Position numbers and translations under genes: made by a program. This document shows, in pieces, positions 28,163 to 36,786 of a DNA stretch of 64,000 bases. Where the stretch lies: assembly GCF_009866805.1 (NCBI RefSeq), contig NZ_SIZW01000042.1:682001-746000 (forward strand). Direction: 5' to 3'. The number at the start of each line of letters is the position of its first letter. Within the stretch, counting starts at the first letter, position 1. Below the pieces are notes generated by a model that had not been told where the DNA came from, ran no database searches, and saw only the letters and a program-made list of their open reading frames with translations. The stretch is from Schauerella aestuarii (GTDB lineage: Bacteria; Pseudomonadota; Gammaproteobacteria; Burkholderiales; Burkholderiaceae_B).

Positions 28163-28197
28163 GATAGTTTAACTAATAGCTGGGGTTAGGAACTATC
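28163..28197. promoter_or_regulatory. Operator candidate in the LysR / D-serine ammonia-lyase divergent region
   Basis: GATAGTT (28163-28169) and AACTATC (28191-28197) form a perfect 7-bp inverted repeat. Inside it TAGTT-T-AACTA (28166-28176) is itself palindromic. Position directly in front of the LysR start suggests the binding site of that regulator. Confidence 0.5.
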
Positions 28198-28249
28198 GTT
28201 TGCGCCACGGCGGTGCATCGCCAAGAATGGGCCCAACACCCTGCTTTGA

Positions 28250-29590
28250 ATGGATGCCCCGATGAGTTTGCCGAACGCTCTGCCCCCCGACCTGCTGCGC
28301 GCGTTGCGCGACAAGACCGAGACGCTTTGGGTCAACGACCGCTATCAGCCCCGCGCGCAGGGGGATTTTGAGGGCGCAGAAACGATGCAGCAGGCAGCTG
28401 CGCGTCTGCAGCGCCACGCCGATGTGATGGCGCGCATCTTTCCTGAGCTGCGCGAGGCCGCCGGCCAGGTGCAGTCGCCCCTCTTGCCGCTGGCGCAGTT
28501 ACAGGCTGAACTCGACACACGCCAAGGCGCGGCCGGCACGTGGTACTTGAAGTGCGACCATGCGCTGCCGGTGGCCGGCTCGGTCAAGGCGCGCGGCGGC
28601 TTCCACGAGGTACTGTCCTTCGCCGAGCGCTTGCTGGATGCGCACGCTGCAAAAACCGGCGATGCCGTGCCGGCGCTGGACAGCGCGGAAGCGCGCGCCT
28701 TGTTCTCGACGTACACCGTCGCCGTAGGCAGCACCGGCAATCTAGGATTGGGCATCGGCACCATTTCGGCAGCACTCGGGTTTCGTGCGGTCGTGCACAT
28801 GTCTTCCGACGCCAAGCAATGGAAAAAAGACCGGTTGCGCGCCAACGGCACGGATGTCGTCGAGCACGCAGGCGACTACGCGCGCGCGGTCGACGCTGGG
28901 CGGCAATTGGCCGACAGCGACCCGCATGCCTATTTCGTCGACGACGAGCAATCCGAAGCCCTCTTCCTGGGCTACGCCGTTGCCGCGGATGAACTTGCAG
29001 CGCAACTGCACGCAGCGGGCCGGTCGGTGGATGCCGCGCATCCACTGTTCGTCTATTTGCCGTGCGGCGTGGGTGGCGCGCCGGGCGGCATCGCGTATGG
29101 CCTGAAGCAGCGCTTCGGTGAGTTTGTGCACTGCGTTTTCGCCGAACCGGTCGCGTCCCCCTGCATGCTGGTGCAGCTGGCCAGCGGCAGCGACGCGCCC
29201 CTCTCCGTTTATGACATCGGCTTGGACAATCGCACCGAGGCCGATGGCCTCGCGGTGGGCCTGGCATCGCCGCTGGTGGCGCCGCTGATGCGCGACCTGC
29301 TCGCCGGGGTATTCACGGTCGAGGACGATCGTCTGTTTCGCGACATCCATGCGTTGGCCACCACCGAGAACGTGCTTATCGAACCTTCGGCCGCCGCAGG
29401 CTTTTCAGGCCCGCGGTGGTTGACCGATACCGCTGCTGGCCTGGCGCTGCTCGATCGCATCGGTGCCCGCGCCGCCTTGCCGCACGCCACCCATGTGCTG
29501 TGGAGCACCGGTGGCGCGTTGGTGCCGCAGGCCGAGCATGACCGATTCCAGGCCCGCGGCCTGGCGCTCTCGACCGCTGCCGCCCACTGA
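28250..29590 (+). CDS. dsdA: D-serine ammonia-lyase (D-serine dehydratase)
   Basis: A 446-residue PLP enzyme of fold type II that deaminates D-serine to pyruvate and ammonia. The PLP lysine is Lys113 in AGSVKARGG, matching Lys118 of E. coli DsdA, with KCDHALPV just before it. The glycine-rich phosphate loop VGSTGNLGLGIG and the stretch FRAVVHMSSDAKQWKKDRLR are characteristic. Length is normal for the family. ATG 28250 or ATG 28262 may be the start; neither has a strong ribosome site. It is followed after 36 bp by an amidase gene and then a Bug gene, giving a probable nitrogen-compound operon under the divergent LysR. Confidence 0.93.
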   Translation: MDAPMSLPNALPPDLLRALRDKTETLWVNDRYQPRAQGDFEGAETMQQAAARLQRHADVMARIFPELREAAGQVQSPLLPLAQLQAELDTRQGAAGTWYLKCDHALPVAGSVKARGGFHEVLSFAERLLDAHAAKTGDAVPALDSAEARALFSTYTVAVGSTGNLGLGIGTISAALGFRAVVHMSSDAKQWKKDRLRANGTDVVEHAGDYARAVDAGRQLADSDPHAYFVDDEQSEALFLGYAVAADELAAQLHAAGRSVDAAHPLFVYLPCGVGGAPGGIAYGLKQRFGEFVHCVFAEPVASPCMLVQLASGSDAPLSVYDIGLDNRTEADGLAVGLASPLVAPLMRDLLAGVFTVEDDRLFRDIHALATTENVLIEPSAAAGFSGPRWLTDTAAGLALLDRIGARAALPHATHVLWSTGGALVPQAEHDRFQARGLALSTAAAH

Positions 29591-29626
29591 TCCTCTCGCG
29601 CTGGCCGCTTACTGGAATTGACGCTT

Positions 29627-31144
29627 GTGACTTCACTTACCGAACTCTCCGCTATAGAACTGCGCCGCCGCATCGGTGCGCGCCAGTTGTCGCCCATAGA
29701 CCTGCTCGACGCTTGCCTGGCACGCATCGCGCACACCAATCCGGCCGTCAACGCGTTCACCGCGACCTGCTTCGATCGCGCGCGCGCCGAAGCGCAGGCG
29801 GCCGATGCGGCCGTGCGCGCGGGCCGGCCCCTGGGCCTGTTGCACGGATTGCCCATCGGCATCAAGGATCTCGAAGAAACCGAAGGGCTGTTGACCACCT
29901 ACGGTTCGCCGCTCTATCGCGACAACATCCCCGCCGCCGATAACGTGCTGGTCAGCCGCTTGCGGCAGGCGGGCGCCATCGTCGTGGGTAAAACCAACGT
30001 GCCTGAAATGGGCGCGGGCGCCAACTCACGCAATGCGGTGTGGGGCGCCACCGGCAATCCCTTCAACCCCGCACTCAACGCGGGTGGGTCATCCGGCGGT
30101 TCGGCCGCTGCGCTGGCACTGGACATGGTGCCGCTGTGCAGCGGCTCCGATACCGGCGGCTCATTGCGCATCCCGGCCGCCAAATGCGGCGTGGTGGGCT
30201 TTCGCACGTCGCCGGGCCTGGTACCCAGCGAGCGCAAGCCGCTGGGCTGGACCGGCATCTCAGTGGTCGGCCCGATGGCCCGCACCATTGCGGATGCCCG
30301 TCTGCAATTGGCCGCGACGGCCGGCATGCACCGCGCCGACCCGCTCACCTACGACGTTCCCGCTGACGCCTTCAGCGGCAGCGCGCAGGATCTCCATGGC
30401 TTGCGCATCGGCTACACGGAAGACTTTGGCGTGTGTGATGTCGATGACGACATTCGCCGCGTGTTTCGCGAGAAGATTGCCGCCATCGCGCCCTTGGTCA
30501 AATCGTGCGAGCCGGTGTCGTTCGACATGCGCGATGCGCACCGCAGCTTCGATGTGATCCGCGCCCAGAACTTCGTCATCAGCATGCGCGACGCGTACCG
30601 CAAGGATCCGGCATCGCTCGGTCCCAACAGCCGCGCCAATTTCGAACTGGGCATCAAGATGTCGCTCGAAGACGTCGCGGCAGCCCATGCCGAACAAACG
30701 CGCATCTTCCGCACCTTTCAAGCGCTGTTCGATCAGTACGACCTGATCCTGTCACCCACCACACCGGTCTCGCCATTTCCGTGGTCGCAACTGTATCTGG
30801 AGTCGGTCAACGGCCGGCCGCTTGAAAACTACTATCGCTGGTTGGCGCTCACCTACGTGGTCACGCTGGCCACCAATCCGGCACTCTCCATGCCGTGCGG
30901 TCGCGATCACCTCGGCATGCCGTTTGGCTTGCAGGTCATCGGCGGGTTTCGCGAGGATGCCCTGCTGCTCGATCGCGCCGAGGCACTCGAGGCCGCCTTC
31001 GATCGCAATCCTGAGCTGGCACGTCCCCTCCCCGATGTGGACCGGCTGCTCGCTGCACAGGTCGATCTCAAGTCTATCGTCACTCATCCCCCCGGCGCCG
31101 CTCACGGCCCGGCTTCGACCGATGCGCATACCGCGCCGGTTTAA
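29627..31144 (+). CDS. Amidase (amidase signature family)
   Basis: A 505-residue amidase expected to hydrolyse a carboxamide to acid and ammonia. The Ser-cisSer-Lys centre is visible: VVGKTNVPEMG with the lysine, then NAGGSSGGSAAALALD and CSGSDTGGSLRIPA with the two serines. A GTG start at 29627 is chosen because GGA lies ten bases before it; TTG 29618 is the alternative. It is the middle gene between D-serine ammonia-lyase and a Bug binding protein, consistent with uptake and degradation of an amide or N-acylated amino acid. Amide specificity is unknown. Confidence 0.9.
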   Translation: MTSLTELSAIELRRRIGARQLSPIDLLDACLARIAHTNPAVNAFTATCFDRARAEAQAADAAVRAGRPLGLLHGLPIGIKDLEETEGLLTTYGSPLYRDNIPAADNVLVSRLRQAGAIVVGKTNVPEMGAGANSRNAVWGATGNPFNPALNAGGSSGGSAAALALDMVPLCSGSDTGGSLRIPAAKCGVVGFRTSPGLVPSERKPLGWTGISVVGPMARTIADARLQLAATAGMHRADPLTYDVPADAFSGSAQDLHGLRIGYTEDFGVCDVDDDIRRVFREKIAAIAPLVKSCEPVSFDMRDAHRSFDVIRAQNFVISMRDAYRKDPASLGPNSRANFELGIKMSLEDVAAAHAEQTRIFRTFQALFDQYDLILSPTTPVSPFPWSQLYLESVNGRPLENYYRWLALTYVVTLATNPALSMPCGRDHLGMPFGLQVIGGFREDALLLDRAEALEAAFDRNPELARPLPDVDRLLAAQVDLKSIVTHPPGAAHGPASTDAHTAPV

Positions 31145-31201
31145 CGCTTTTCACTACAAGACTCGTCAAACGAGCATCTATTCTCAAAGGGAAATCTGTT
31201 C

Positions 31202-32182
31202 ATGAATGCACGCCTTATTCTTCGTTTGACCGCCCAGGCGGCCGCTTGCCTCGCGTTGACACAACCGCTGGCCGCGTTTGCCGCCTTTCCGGAACGGCCC
31301 CTGCAAATGGTCATTCCGTTCCCGGCCGGCGGCGCCACCGACGTGCTGGGTCGTCTGGTCGCCGCCGAACTGGGTAATCGCCTTGGGCAAACCGTGGTGG
31401 TCGAGAACCGTGCCGGCGCGGGCACCAGCATTGGTGCCGGCTACGTGGCCAAAGCCAAGCCGGACGGCTACACGCTGATGCTGACCTCCACGACCACCTT
31501 CACGGTCAATCCGGCGATCTACAAGAACCTGCCCTACGACCCCACCACCAGTTACGACGCCATCGGCCAAGTGGGCAGCACCGGATTGATGCTGCTGGCC
31601 AACAAGAACGCGCCCGCCAAGGATCTGAAGTCGTTTGTGGAGCAGGCCAAGGCCGAGCCGGGCAAGGTGTTCTATGGCTCGTTCGGTTCGGGCACCACGG
31701 CCCATTTCGCCGCTGAAATGTTGGCCTCGGCGGCCGGCATCACCCTTACTCACGTGCCATACAAAGGTAGCTCGCCGGCCATGACCGATCTGATCGGCGG
31801 CCAGATTCCCTACTCCGTCGACACCACTGCCGCCGCCATTCCGCAAGTAAAAGCCGGCGCCGTGCGCGCCATCGTCACGACGGCCCCGTCGCGCTCCGCC
31901 TTGTTGCCGGACGTGCCCACGGCGGCAGAAAGCGGCTATCCGGATGCGAAGATGGATACGTGGCTGGCGGTCGTGGGCCCGCGCGGCTTGCCCACCGAAG
32001 CCCGGGCCACGCTTGAGAAAGCCTTGGCCGAGATCGTGGCCGATCCCACGTTTCAAAAGAAAATGGCCGAGAACGGCTTCGAACCCGACTATGCCAATGG
32101 CGCCGCCGTGGATGCGCGTATCCAGCGCGATGTCCCCGTCATGAAAGCGCTGGCCGAAAAAGCCAAGATCCAGCTTGACTGA
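31202..32182 (+). CDS. TctC/Bug-family periplasmic solute-binding protein
   Basis: A 326-residue receptor with a signal peptide ending near LAAFAAFPERP. The Bug signature is seen as MVIPFPAGGATDVLGRLVAAEL, VVVENRAGAGTSIGAGYVAK (each a part of residues 35-85) and HVPYKGSSPAMTDLIGGQIP. A weak AAGGGAAA ribosome site precedes the ATG. It is the last gene of the D-serine ammonia-lyase/amidase operon, 57 bp after the amidase, and is followed by a strong terminator. No TctAB genes are nearby. Likely ligand: the amide or amino-acid derivative handled by its neighbours. Confidence 0.93.
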   Translation: MNARLILRLTAQAAACLALTQPLAAFAAFPERPLQMVIPFPAGGATDVLGRLVAAELGNRLGQTVVVENRAGAGTSIGAGYVAKAKPDGYTLMLTSTTTFTVNPAIYKNLPYDPTTSYDAIGQVGSTGLMLLANKNAPAKDLKSFVEQAKAEPGKVFYGSFGSGTTAHFAAEMLASAAGITLTHVPYKGSSPAMTDLIGGQIPYSVDTTAAAIPQVKAGAVRAIVTTAPSRSALLPDVPTAAESGYPDAKMDTWLAVVGPRGLPTEARATLEKALAEIVADPTFQKKMAENGFEPDYANGAAVDARIQRDVPVMKALAEKAKIQLD

Positions 32183-32221
32183 CGCGTGAATGCCGGGCGG
32201 AGTGATTCGTCCGCAGGATCG

Positions 32222-32255
32222 GCATCGCAGGCCAGGCTTGCGATGCTTTTTTTTT
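32222..32255 (+). terminator. Rho-independent terminator
   Basis: GCATCGCA (32222-32229) pairs with TGCGATGC (32239-32246), followed by nine T residues (32247-32255). It closes the operon ending with the Bug gene at 32182. Confidence 0.9.
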
Positions 32256-32276
32256 CGCCTGAGCACGCTCGTATGT

Positions 32277-32384
32277 GCCTAAGCACTGCGGTCTAGGCGT
32301 AAACCCTCTTAGGGATGCGCCTAAGTTGTGGCGGTAATAAGCCCCGCCTAGTATTGAAACTTCCAGTTATGTGAAATTTTCAAT
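32277..32384. promoter_or_regulatory. Repeated GCCTA(A)G boxes and inverted repeat before the XRE-cupin gene
   Basis: Four similar boxes occur: GCCTAAG at 32277-32283, CTAGGC (opposite strand) at 32293-32298, GCCTAAG at 32319-32325 and GCCTAG at 32346-32351. CCCT-CTT-AGGG at 32304-32314 is a further palindrome. Immediately before the ATG, ATTGAAA (32353-32359) mirrors TTTCAAT (32378-32384). This density of symmetry suggests autoregulation by the XRE-cupin protein. Confidence 0.5.
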
Positions 32385-33020
32385 ATGACAGGCGTTGCCG
32401 CCGTTCTGCCAGAAAAGACGCCCACGCTGCATCCGCAGACGGCGATCGACCTATGGCTGGGTCAGCAGCTTCGGTTGCTACGCAAGGAACAGCATCGCTC
32501 GTTGGCCAACGTATCGCAAGCGTGCGGCCTTTCTCTCGGGCTGCTGAGCCAGATCGAACGCGGCCTGAGTTCCGTCTCGGTCAAAACGCTCGGACTCCTC
32601 GCTCATGAGTACGGTGTCACGCCCGACTCACTCCTGCGTAACGTCGAGCCGCACACCGGCGAAGCCGATGGCTTCGTGGCGCGCGCCGGCCAGCATCGCC
32701 GGATGCAGATGAGCGAGCGCGGTGTCGACAAGGAAATTTTCACGCCGCCCGCTGCGCACAGCCTCGATCTATGCCGCGCCTTCATTGCGCCCGGCGGATC
32801 GTCCAGCGACGCCTTGTTTACCACCGAGCGCGGCGAACACGTGGGGTTCATTGTGGAAGGCGCCCTTGAACTCTGGATCGGGAATCGCGTGGTGCTGCTT
32901 TGCGCCGGTGACAGCTTTTGCTATGCGAGCCGCACGCCGCGCCGCTGGCGCAATCCCGGCACCTCACCCACACAGGTCATCTGGGCCATTTCCAATATCG
33001 ACTGCGACCCGCCGCCATAA
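32385..33020 (+). CDS. XRE-cupin transcriptional regulator, PuuR-like
   Basis: A 211-residue regulator with an N-terminal lambda-repressor-type helix-turn-helix at about residues 28-80 (LGLLSQIERGLSSVSVKTLG) and a C-terminal cupin at about 130-205 (ERGEHVGFIVEGALELWIGN), the layout of PuuR, the putrescine-responsive repressor of E. coli. It precedes, in the same direction, a polar amino-acid ABC transporter and a PuuB-like flavoprotein, so it probably represses these genes until a small amine or amino acid binds the cupin. Repeated boxes lie directly upstream of its start. Confidence 0.88.
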   Translation: MTGVAAVLPEKTPTLHPQTAIDLWLGQQLRLLRKEQHRSLANVSQACGLSLGLLSQIERGLSSVSVKTLGLLAHEYGVTPDSLLRNVEPHTGEADGFVARAGQHRRMQMSERGVDKEIFTPPAAHSLDLCRAFIAPGGSSSDALFTTERGEHVGFIVEGALELWIGNRVVLLCAGDSFCYASRTPRRWRNPGTSPTQVIWAISNIDCDPPP

Positions 33021-33121
33021 CTGCATTTTGTCCAGCGCCGCGCTGCGGCCCGCTCATTCGTACGTCTGCGTCATTGCCGATTTTTGCTCGCCTCAAAATA
33101 CCTTTGTAAAAGGACTCCGCC

Positions 33122-33880
33122 ATGCAATTGAAATCTCTTGTCGTTTCCCTGGTTGCCGCACTTTCCATCGCGGCCGGCACCGCAGCCACGGCGCAAACCG
33201 TCAAGGTGGGCTCCACGCCCACCGGCAGCCCGTTCACGTTTCTGGACACCAAAACCAACACCATTCAAGGCGTCATGGTCGATATCGTCCGCGCCGTGAG
33301 CAAGGAGGCAGGCTTCGAGGTGCAGATCGAACCGATGGCATTCTCGGCGTTGATTGGATCGCTCACCTCCAAGCGGATCGACATCATCTCGGCCGCCATG
33401 TTCATCACGCCGCCGCGTCAGGAAGTCGTCTCGTTCTCGGAACCCATCTATCGCTACGGCGAAGGCTTGATGGTGCCGAAGTCGGATAACAAGGCGTACA
33501 CCAGCTTCGCGGACATGAAAGACATGATCGTCGGCGTGCAGATCGGCACCGCGTTCGTCGAGCCGGTCCAGAAATCGGGCGTGTTCAAAGAGGTCAAGCT
33601 CTACGACAACCCGCAAGACATGATGCGCGACGCCAATGCCGGTCGAATCCAGGGCGGTTTCATGGATTTCCCGATCGCGACTTACATCATCAGCCAAGGC
33701 AATTATCCCAACCTGCAAATGGCCAAGAGCTACAAGCCGACCGTGTTGGGTAGCCTGGGCCTGGCCGTGCGCAAGGACGACACGGCCACGCTCGAGAAAA
33801 TCAACACCGCGTTGAAGTCGTTGCAGAGCAAAGGCGAAATCGAGACCATCCTGAAAAAGTGGGGCTTGAGCAACTCGTAA
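33122..33880 (+). CDS. Periplasmic amino-acid ABC transporter binding protein
   Basis: A 252-residue family-3 solute-binding protein with a Sec signal (hydrophobic core LVVSLVAALSIAAG, probable cut after ATA or AQT). Mature features are typical: VKVGSTPTGSPFTFLDTKT, SALIGSLTSKRIDIISAAM and SFSEPIYRYGEGLMVPK, split over residues 30-120. It delivers a polar amino acid or amine to the permease encoded 175 bp downstream. A GC-rich hairpin lies between the two, which would favour more of this protein than of the membrane subunits. The ligand is not predictable from sequence alone; regulator and oxidase context suggest an amine or its gamma-glutamyl derivative. Confidence 0.93.
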   Translation: MQLKSLVVSLVAALSIAAGTAATAQTVKVGSTPTGSPFTFLDTKTNTIQGVMVDIVRAVSKEAGFEVQIEPMAFSALIGSLTSKRIDIISAAMFITPPRQEVVSFSEPIYRYGEGLMVPKSDNKAYTSFADMKDMIVGVQIGTAFVEPVQKSGVFKEVKLYDNPQDMMRDANAGRIQGGFMDFPIATYIISQGNYPNLQMAKSYKPTVLGSLGLAVRKDDTATLEKINTALKSLQSKGEIETILKKWGLSNS

Positions 33881-33944
33881 GCACGGCGAACGCGGCACGG
33901 CGCAAAACGAGACATTTGCCCTTGCCGCCCACCGGCAGTTCGAT

Positions 33945-33968
33945 GCAGCGAGGCTTGCGCCTCGCTGC
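33945..33968 (+). promoter_or_regulatory. Intra-operon hairpin between binding protein and permease genes
   Basis: GCAGCGAGGC, loop TTGC, then GCCTCGCTGC: a perfect 10-bp GC-rich stem with a tetraloop and no T run. Such structures after binding-protein genes protect the upstream mRNA from 3' exonucleases or partly end transcription, raising binding-protein yield. Role inferred from position. Confidence 0.6.
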
Positions 33969-34055
33969 ACCGCGATTGCCCTGCATGATCGGCGGCAGGC
34001 GCACATTCGATGCCCGCCGCTTCAAAGGCCTAGCCTGGACTTGTGACCGGACAAG

Positions 34056-34709
34056 ATGGAACAGTTTTTTAAAGACGCCGCAGAGTTCTTCCCCATCCTC
34101 CTGCAGGGCGCAAAGTTAACCGTCATCGTGGCGATCGGCTCATTGCTGCTCTCCACCGTGCTCGGCTTGGTATGGGCGTTGATGCGCGTGTCGGGTATCA
34201 CGATTCTTGAGAAAGTCAGCGCGGGCATCATCAACGTGCTGCGCGGCATTCCCATCATCGTGCTGCTCTTCTACATTTACTTCGTGATGCCGGATTTCGG
34301 TATTTCGCTGTCGGCCGTGCAGGCGGCCATCATCGGTCTGGGCGTGGCGTACTCCGCGTATCAGGCAGAAAATTTCCGTGCAGGCATCCAGGCCATCGAT
34401 CGCGGTCAGATCGAAGCCGCCATGTCGATGGGCATGAGCTGGAGCATGACCATGCGCCGCGTGGTGCTGCCTCAGGCCGTGAAGATCGTGCTGCCGCCCT
34501 ACGGCAACATCATGATCATGATGCTCAAGGATTCGTCGCAAGCCTCGACCATTACCGTGGCCGAGCTCGCACTGCAAGGCAAGCTGATCGCCATGTCGTC
34601 GTTCAAGAACGCGACGGTATTCAGCCTGGTGGCACTGATGTATCTCGTGATGTGCGTGCCGTTGATTCTGTTCGTGCGCCATCTCGAAAAAAGGAACGCC
34701 TCCAAATGA
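34056..34709 (+). CDS. Polar amino-acid ABC transporter permease (HisM/GlnP-like)
   Basis: A 217-residue inner-membrane permease. Helices begin with [23 protein letters not shown]. The coupling loop is [29 protein letters not shown], the canonical EAA motif of the His/Glu/Gln family, followed by [18 protein letters not shown]. Only one permease gene is present, so the channel is presumably a homodimer. The stop overlaps the start of the ATPase gene by four bases (ATGA). Confidence 0.93.
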   Translation: MEQFFKDAAEFFPILLQGAKLTVIVAIGSLLLSTVLGLVWALMRVSGITILEKVSAGIINVLRGIPIIVLLFYIYFVMPDFGISLSAVQAAIIGLGVAYSAYQAENFRAGIQAIDRGQIEAAMSMGMSWSMTMRRVVLPQAVKIVLPPYGNIMIMMLKDSSQASTITVAELALQGKLIAMSSFKNATVFSLVALMYLVMCVPLILFVRHLEKRNASK

Positions 34710-35437
34710 TTGAAATGAAAGACGTCCGCAAAAGCTATGGCGCGCTCGAGGTGATCAAGGGCATCGACGCCAGCGTCGCCAAGGGCGAAGTGGTATGCAT
34801 CGTGGGCCCATCGGGCTCCGGCAAGTCCACCATCCTGCGCTGTATCAATGGGCTGGAACGCTACAACGGCGGCAGCATCACGGTCGACGGCGTCAAAGTG
34901 GATGCCGATGCCAAATCGATCGCCGCCATCCGAACGCAAGTCTCGATGGTCTTCCAGCGCTTCAACCTGTTTCCCCATCGCACCGCGCTGCAAAACGTGG
35001 TCGAAGGCCCGATCTTCGTGAAAGGCGAACCTCGTGCGCAGGCCCTGGAGCGCGGTCGCGCGCTGCTGGAGAGCGTGGGGCTTGCCGATAAGGCCGACGT
35101 GCACCCGCCGCAGCTCTCGGGCGGCCAGCAACAGCGCGTGGCGATCGCCCGTGCGCTGGCCATGCAGCCCAAAGCCATTCTGTTCGATGAGCCCACCAGC
35201 GCGCTCGACCCCGAACTGGTGGGCGATGTGTTGAACGTGATGCGCAAACTGGCCGAAGACGGCATGACCATGGTCGTCGTCACACACGAAATGCACTTCG
35301 CCAAGGAAGTGGCCGATCGCGTGGTGTTCATCGACGGCGGCGTGATCGTCGAACAAGGCCCGTCGCAGGAAATCCTGAACCATCCGCAACATCCGCGTAC
35401 GCAAGATTTTCTGCGGCGCGTGCTGCACCCCATGTAA
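34706..35437 (+). CDS. Polar amino-acid ABC transporter ATP-binding protein (GlnQ-like)
   Basis: A 243-residue ATPase. Start ATG 34706 overlaps the permease stop; an in-frame start at 34652 would add unconserved residues. Walker A is GPSGSGKST (about residues 34-42), followed by the Q-loop [11 protein letters not shown], signature LSGGQQQR, Walker [15 protein letters not shown] and switch histidine VVTHEMHFA. The [14 protein letters not shown] phrase and lack of a TOBE extension place it with polar amino-acid importers. A PuuB-like oxidase gene begins 15 bp after its stop. Confidence 0.94.
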   Translation: MIEMKDVRKSYGALEVIKGIDASVAKGEVVCIVGPSGSGKSTILRCINGLERYNGGSITVDGVKVDADAKSIAAIRTQVSMVFQRFNLFPHRTALQNVVEGPIFVKGEPRAQALERGRALLESVGLADKADVHPPQLSGGQQQRVAIARALAMQPKAILFDEPTSALDPELVGDVLNVMRKLAEDGMTMVVVTHEMHFAKEVADRVVFIDGGVIVEQGPSQEILNHPQHPRTQDFLRRVLHPM

Positions 35438-35451
35438 GACCAGGAGTCGTT

Positions 35452-36744
35452 ATGCCCCAAGAACCGTTTCCGCTGGCGCCATCGTTGTGGGCGGCAACCG
35501 CCGCAGCTCCGCCGCAGACGGCAACGCTCAGCGGTGCCATCCGCACCGACGTGGCCATCATCGGCGCGGGCTACGCCGGCTTGAGCACCGCCTTGCACCT
35601 CGCCAAGCAAGGCATCCGTGCCGTGGTGGTCGAGGCGCGCGAAATCGGTTTCGGCGGATCCGGACGCAATGGCGGCCAGGTGATTCCGGGTTTGAAGTAC
35701 GACCCCGACGAACTCATGACGATGTATGGCCCCGAGCGCGGCCGCCAGATCGTCGACTTCGCCGGCGGCACAGCCGATGCCGTGTTTGACCTGATCGAGC
35801 AGTACAAGATGGACGTGCCGCATGTGCGCCGTGGGTGGATACAAGGCGCGCATACGGCTGCCGCCCTGGACACGGCGCAGAAGCGTGCGGCCCAATGGGC
35901 CAGGCTCGGTGCCCCGGTAAAGTATCTGAGCCGCGCCGAGACCGCGGCCCTGATCGGCACCGACCGCTATCTGGGCGGCTGGGTGGATGAGCGCGCCGGC
36001 ACCATTCAACCGCTGAGCTACGTGCGCGGCCTGGCCCGCGCGGCCATCCAGGAAGGCGCTACGGTATACACCGACTCGCCCGTCGCGCGCCTTAGCCGCG
36101 AAGGAAATACATGGACCGTACACGGCGCCAATGGCTATACGATCGACGCCGACCGGGTGGTGATGTGTACCAACGCTTACGGTGGCGGCACGCTGGTGCC
36201 GAAGCTCAACACCACCATCATCGATGCCAATACCTTCCAGGTGGCGACCAAACCGCTGCCGCCCGAGGTGCGCGCCACGATCTTCCCGGAAGGTCATGTT
36301 TGTTCCGACACCCGGAACTTGCTGCTGTACTTCCGCCTGGATCACACCGGCCGGCTGCTGATGGGCGGACGTGGCCCTTTCCGCGAGCCGCGCGGCGTGG
36401 AAGACTGGAAGCATCTCGAACGCGTCGTCGCCAAGATGTTTCCGCAGGCAGCCGGCATCGGCTTCGACTACCGCTGGTGCGGCCGGGTGGCCATCACCCG
36501 CGACTATTTGCCCCACCTGCATCAGCCCGAGCCCGGCCTGCTGGTCGATATCGGTTGCCAAGGGCGCGGCGTCGGATTGCAGACGCGCATGGGGCAGGCG
36601 ATGGCGGCCTATGTGGCAAGCGGCGATGTGAAAGCCCTACCGGTGCCGATCACGTCGATTGTGCCGTTCCCGATGTATGGCTTGCGTCGGCTGTATGTGA
36701 ATGCCGTCGTGACCTGGTATCGGCTGAACGACGGCGGGCTGTAA
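35452..36744 (+). CDS. FAD-dependent amine oxidoreductase, PuuB-like
   Basis: A 430-residue DAO-family flavoprotein related to gamma-glutamylputrescine oxidoreductase. The FAD motif is VAIIGAGYAGLSTALHLA (about residues 32-49), followed by GFGGSGRNGGQVIPGLKYDP, the phrase typical of PuuB/OrdL proteins. The C-terminal FAD contact is DIGCQGRGVGLQTRMGQ. A CAGGAG ribosome site lies before the ATG. Being 15 bp after the amino-acid ABC ATPase and below a PuuR-like regulator, it probably oxidises the imported amine or N-substituted amino acid. PuuA, PuuC and PuuD equivalents are not adjacent, so a full Puu pathway is not shown. Confidence 0.85.
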   Translation: MPQEPFPLAPSLWAATAAAPPQTATLSGAIRTDVAIIGAGYAGLSTALHLAKQGIRAVVVEAREIGFGGSGRNGGQVIPGLKYDPDELMTMYGPERGRQIVDFAGGTADAVFDLIEQYKMDVPHVRRGWIQGAHTAAALDTAQKRAAQWARLGAPVKYLSRAETAALIGTDRYLGGWVDERAGTIQPLSYVRGLARAAIQEGATVYTDSPVARLSREGNTWTVHGANGYTIDADRVVMCTNAYGGGTLVPKLNTTIIDANTFQVATKPLPPEVRATIFPEGHVCSDTRNLLLYFRLDHTGRLLMGGRGPFREPRGVEDWKHLERVVAKMFPQAAGIGFDYRWCGRVAITRDYLPHLHQPEPGLLVDIGCQGRGVGLQTRMGQAMAAYVASGDVKALPVPITSIVPFPMYGLRRLYVNAVVTWYRLNDGGL

Positions 36745-36786
36745 GCGGCGCGCCGCCGCGCAAGGCGGCCGCGTCGATCGACCACC

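Noticed and set aside
34861-36561. 566-residue minus-strand frame across ABC ATPase and flavoprotein genes
   Set aside because: Spans two clear plus-strand genes and has composition typical of a shadow frame.
36745-36756. GC-only palindrome GCGGCGCGCCGC after the PuuB-like gene
   Set aside because: Could be a terminator stem but no T run follows, and such sequences are common in GC-rich DNA.
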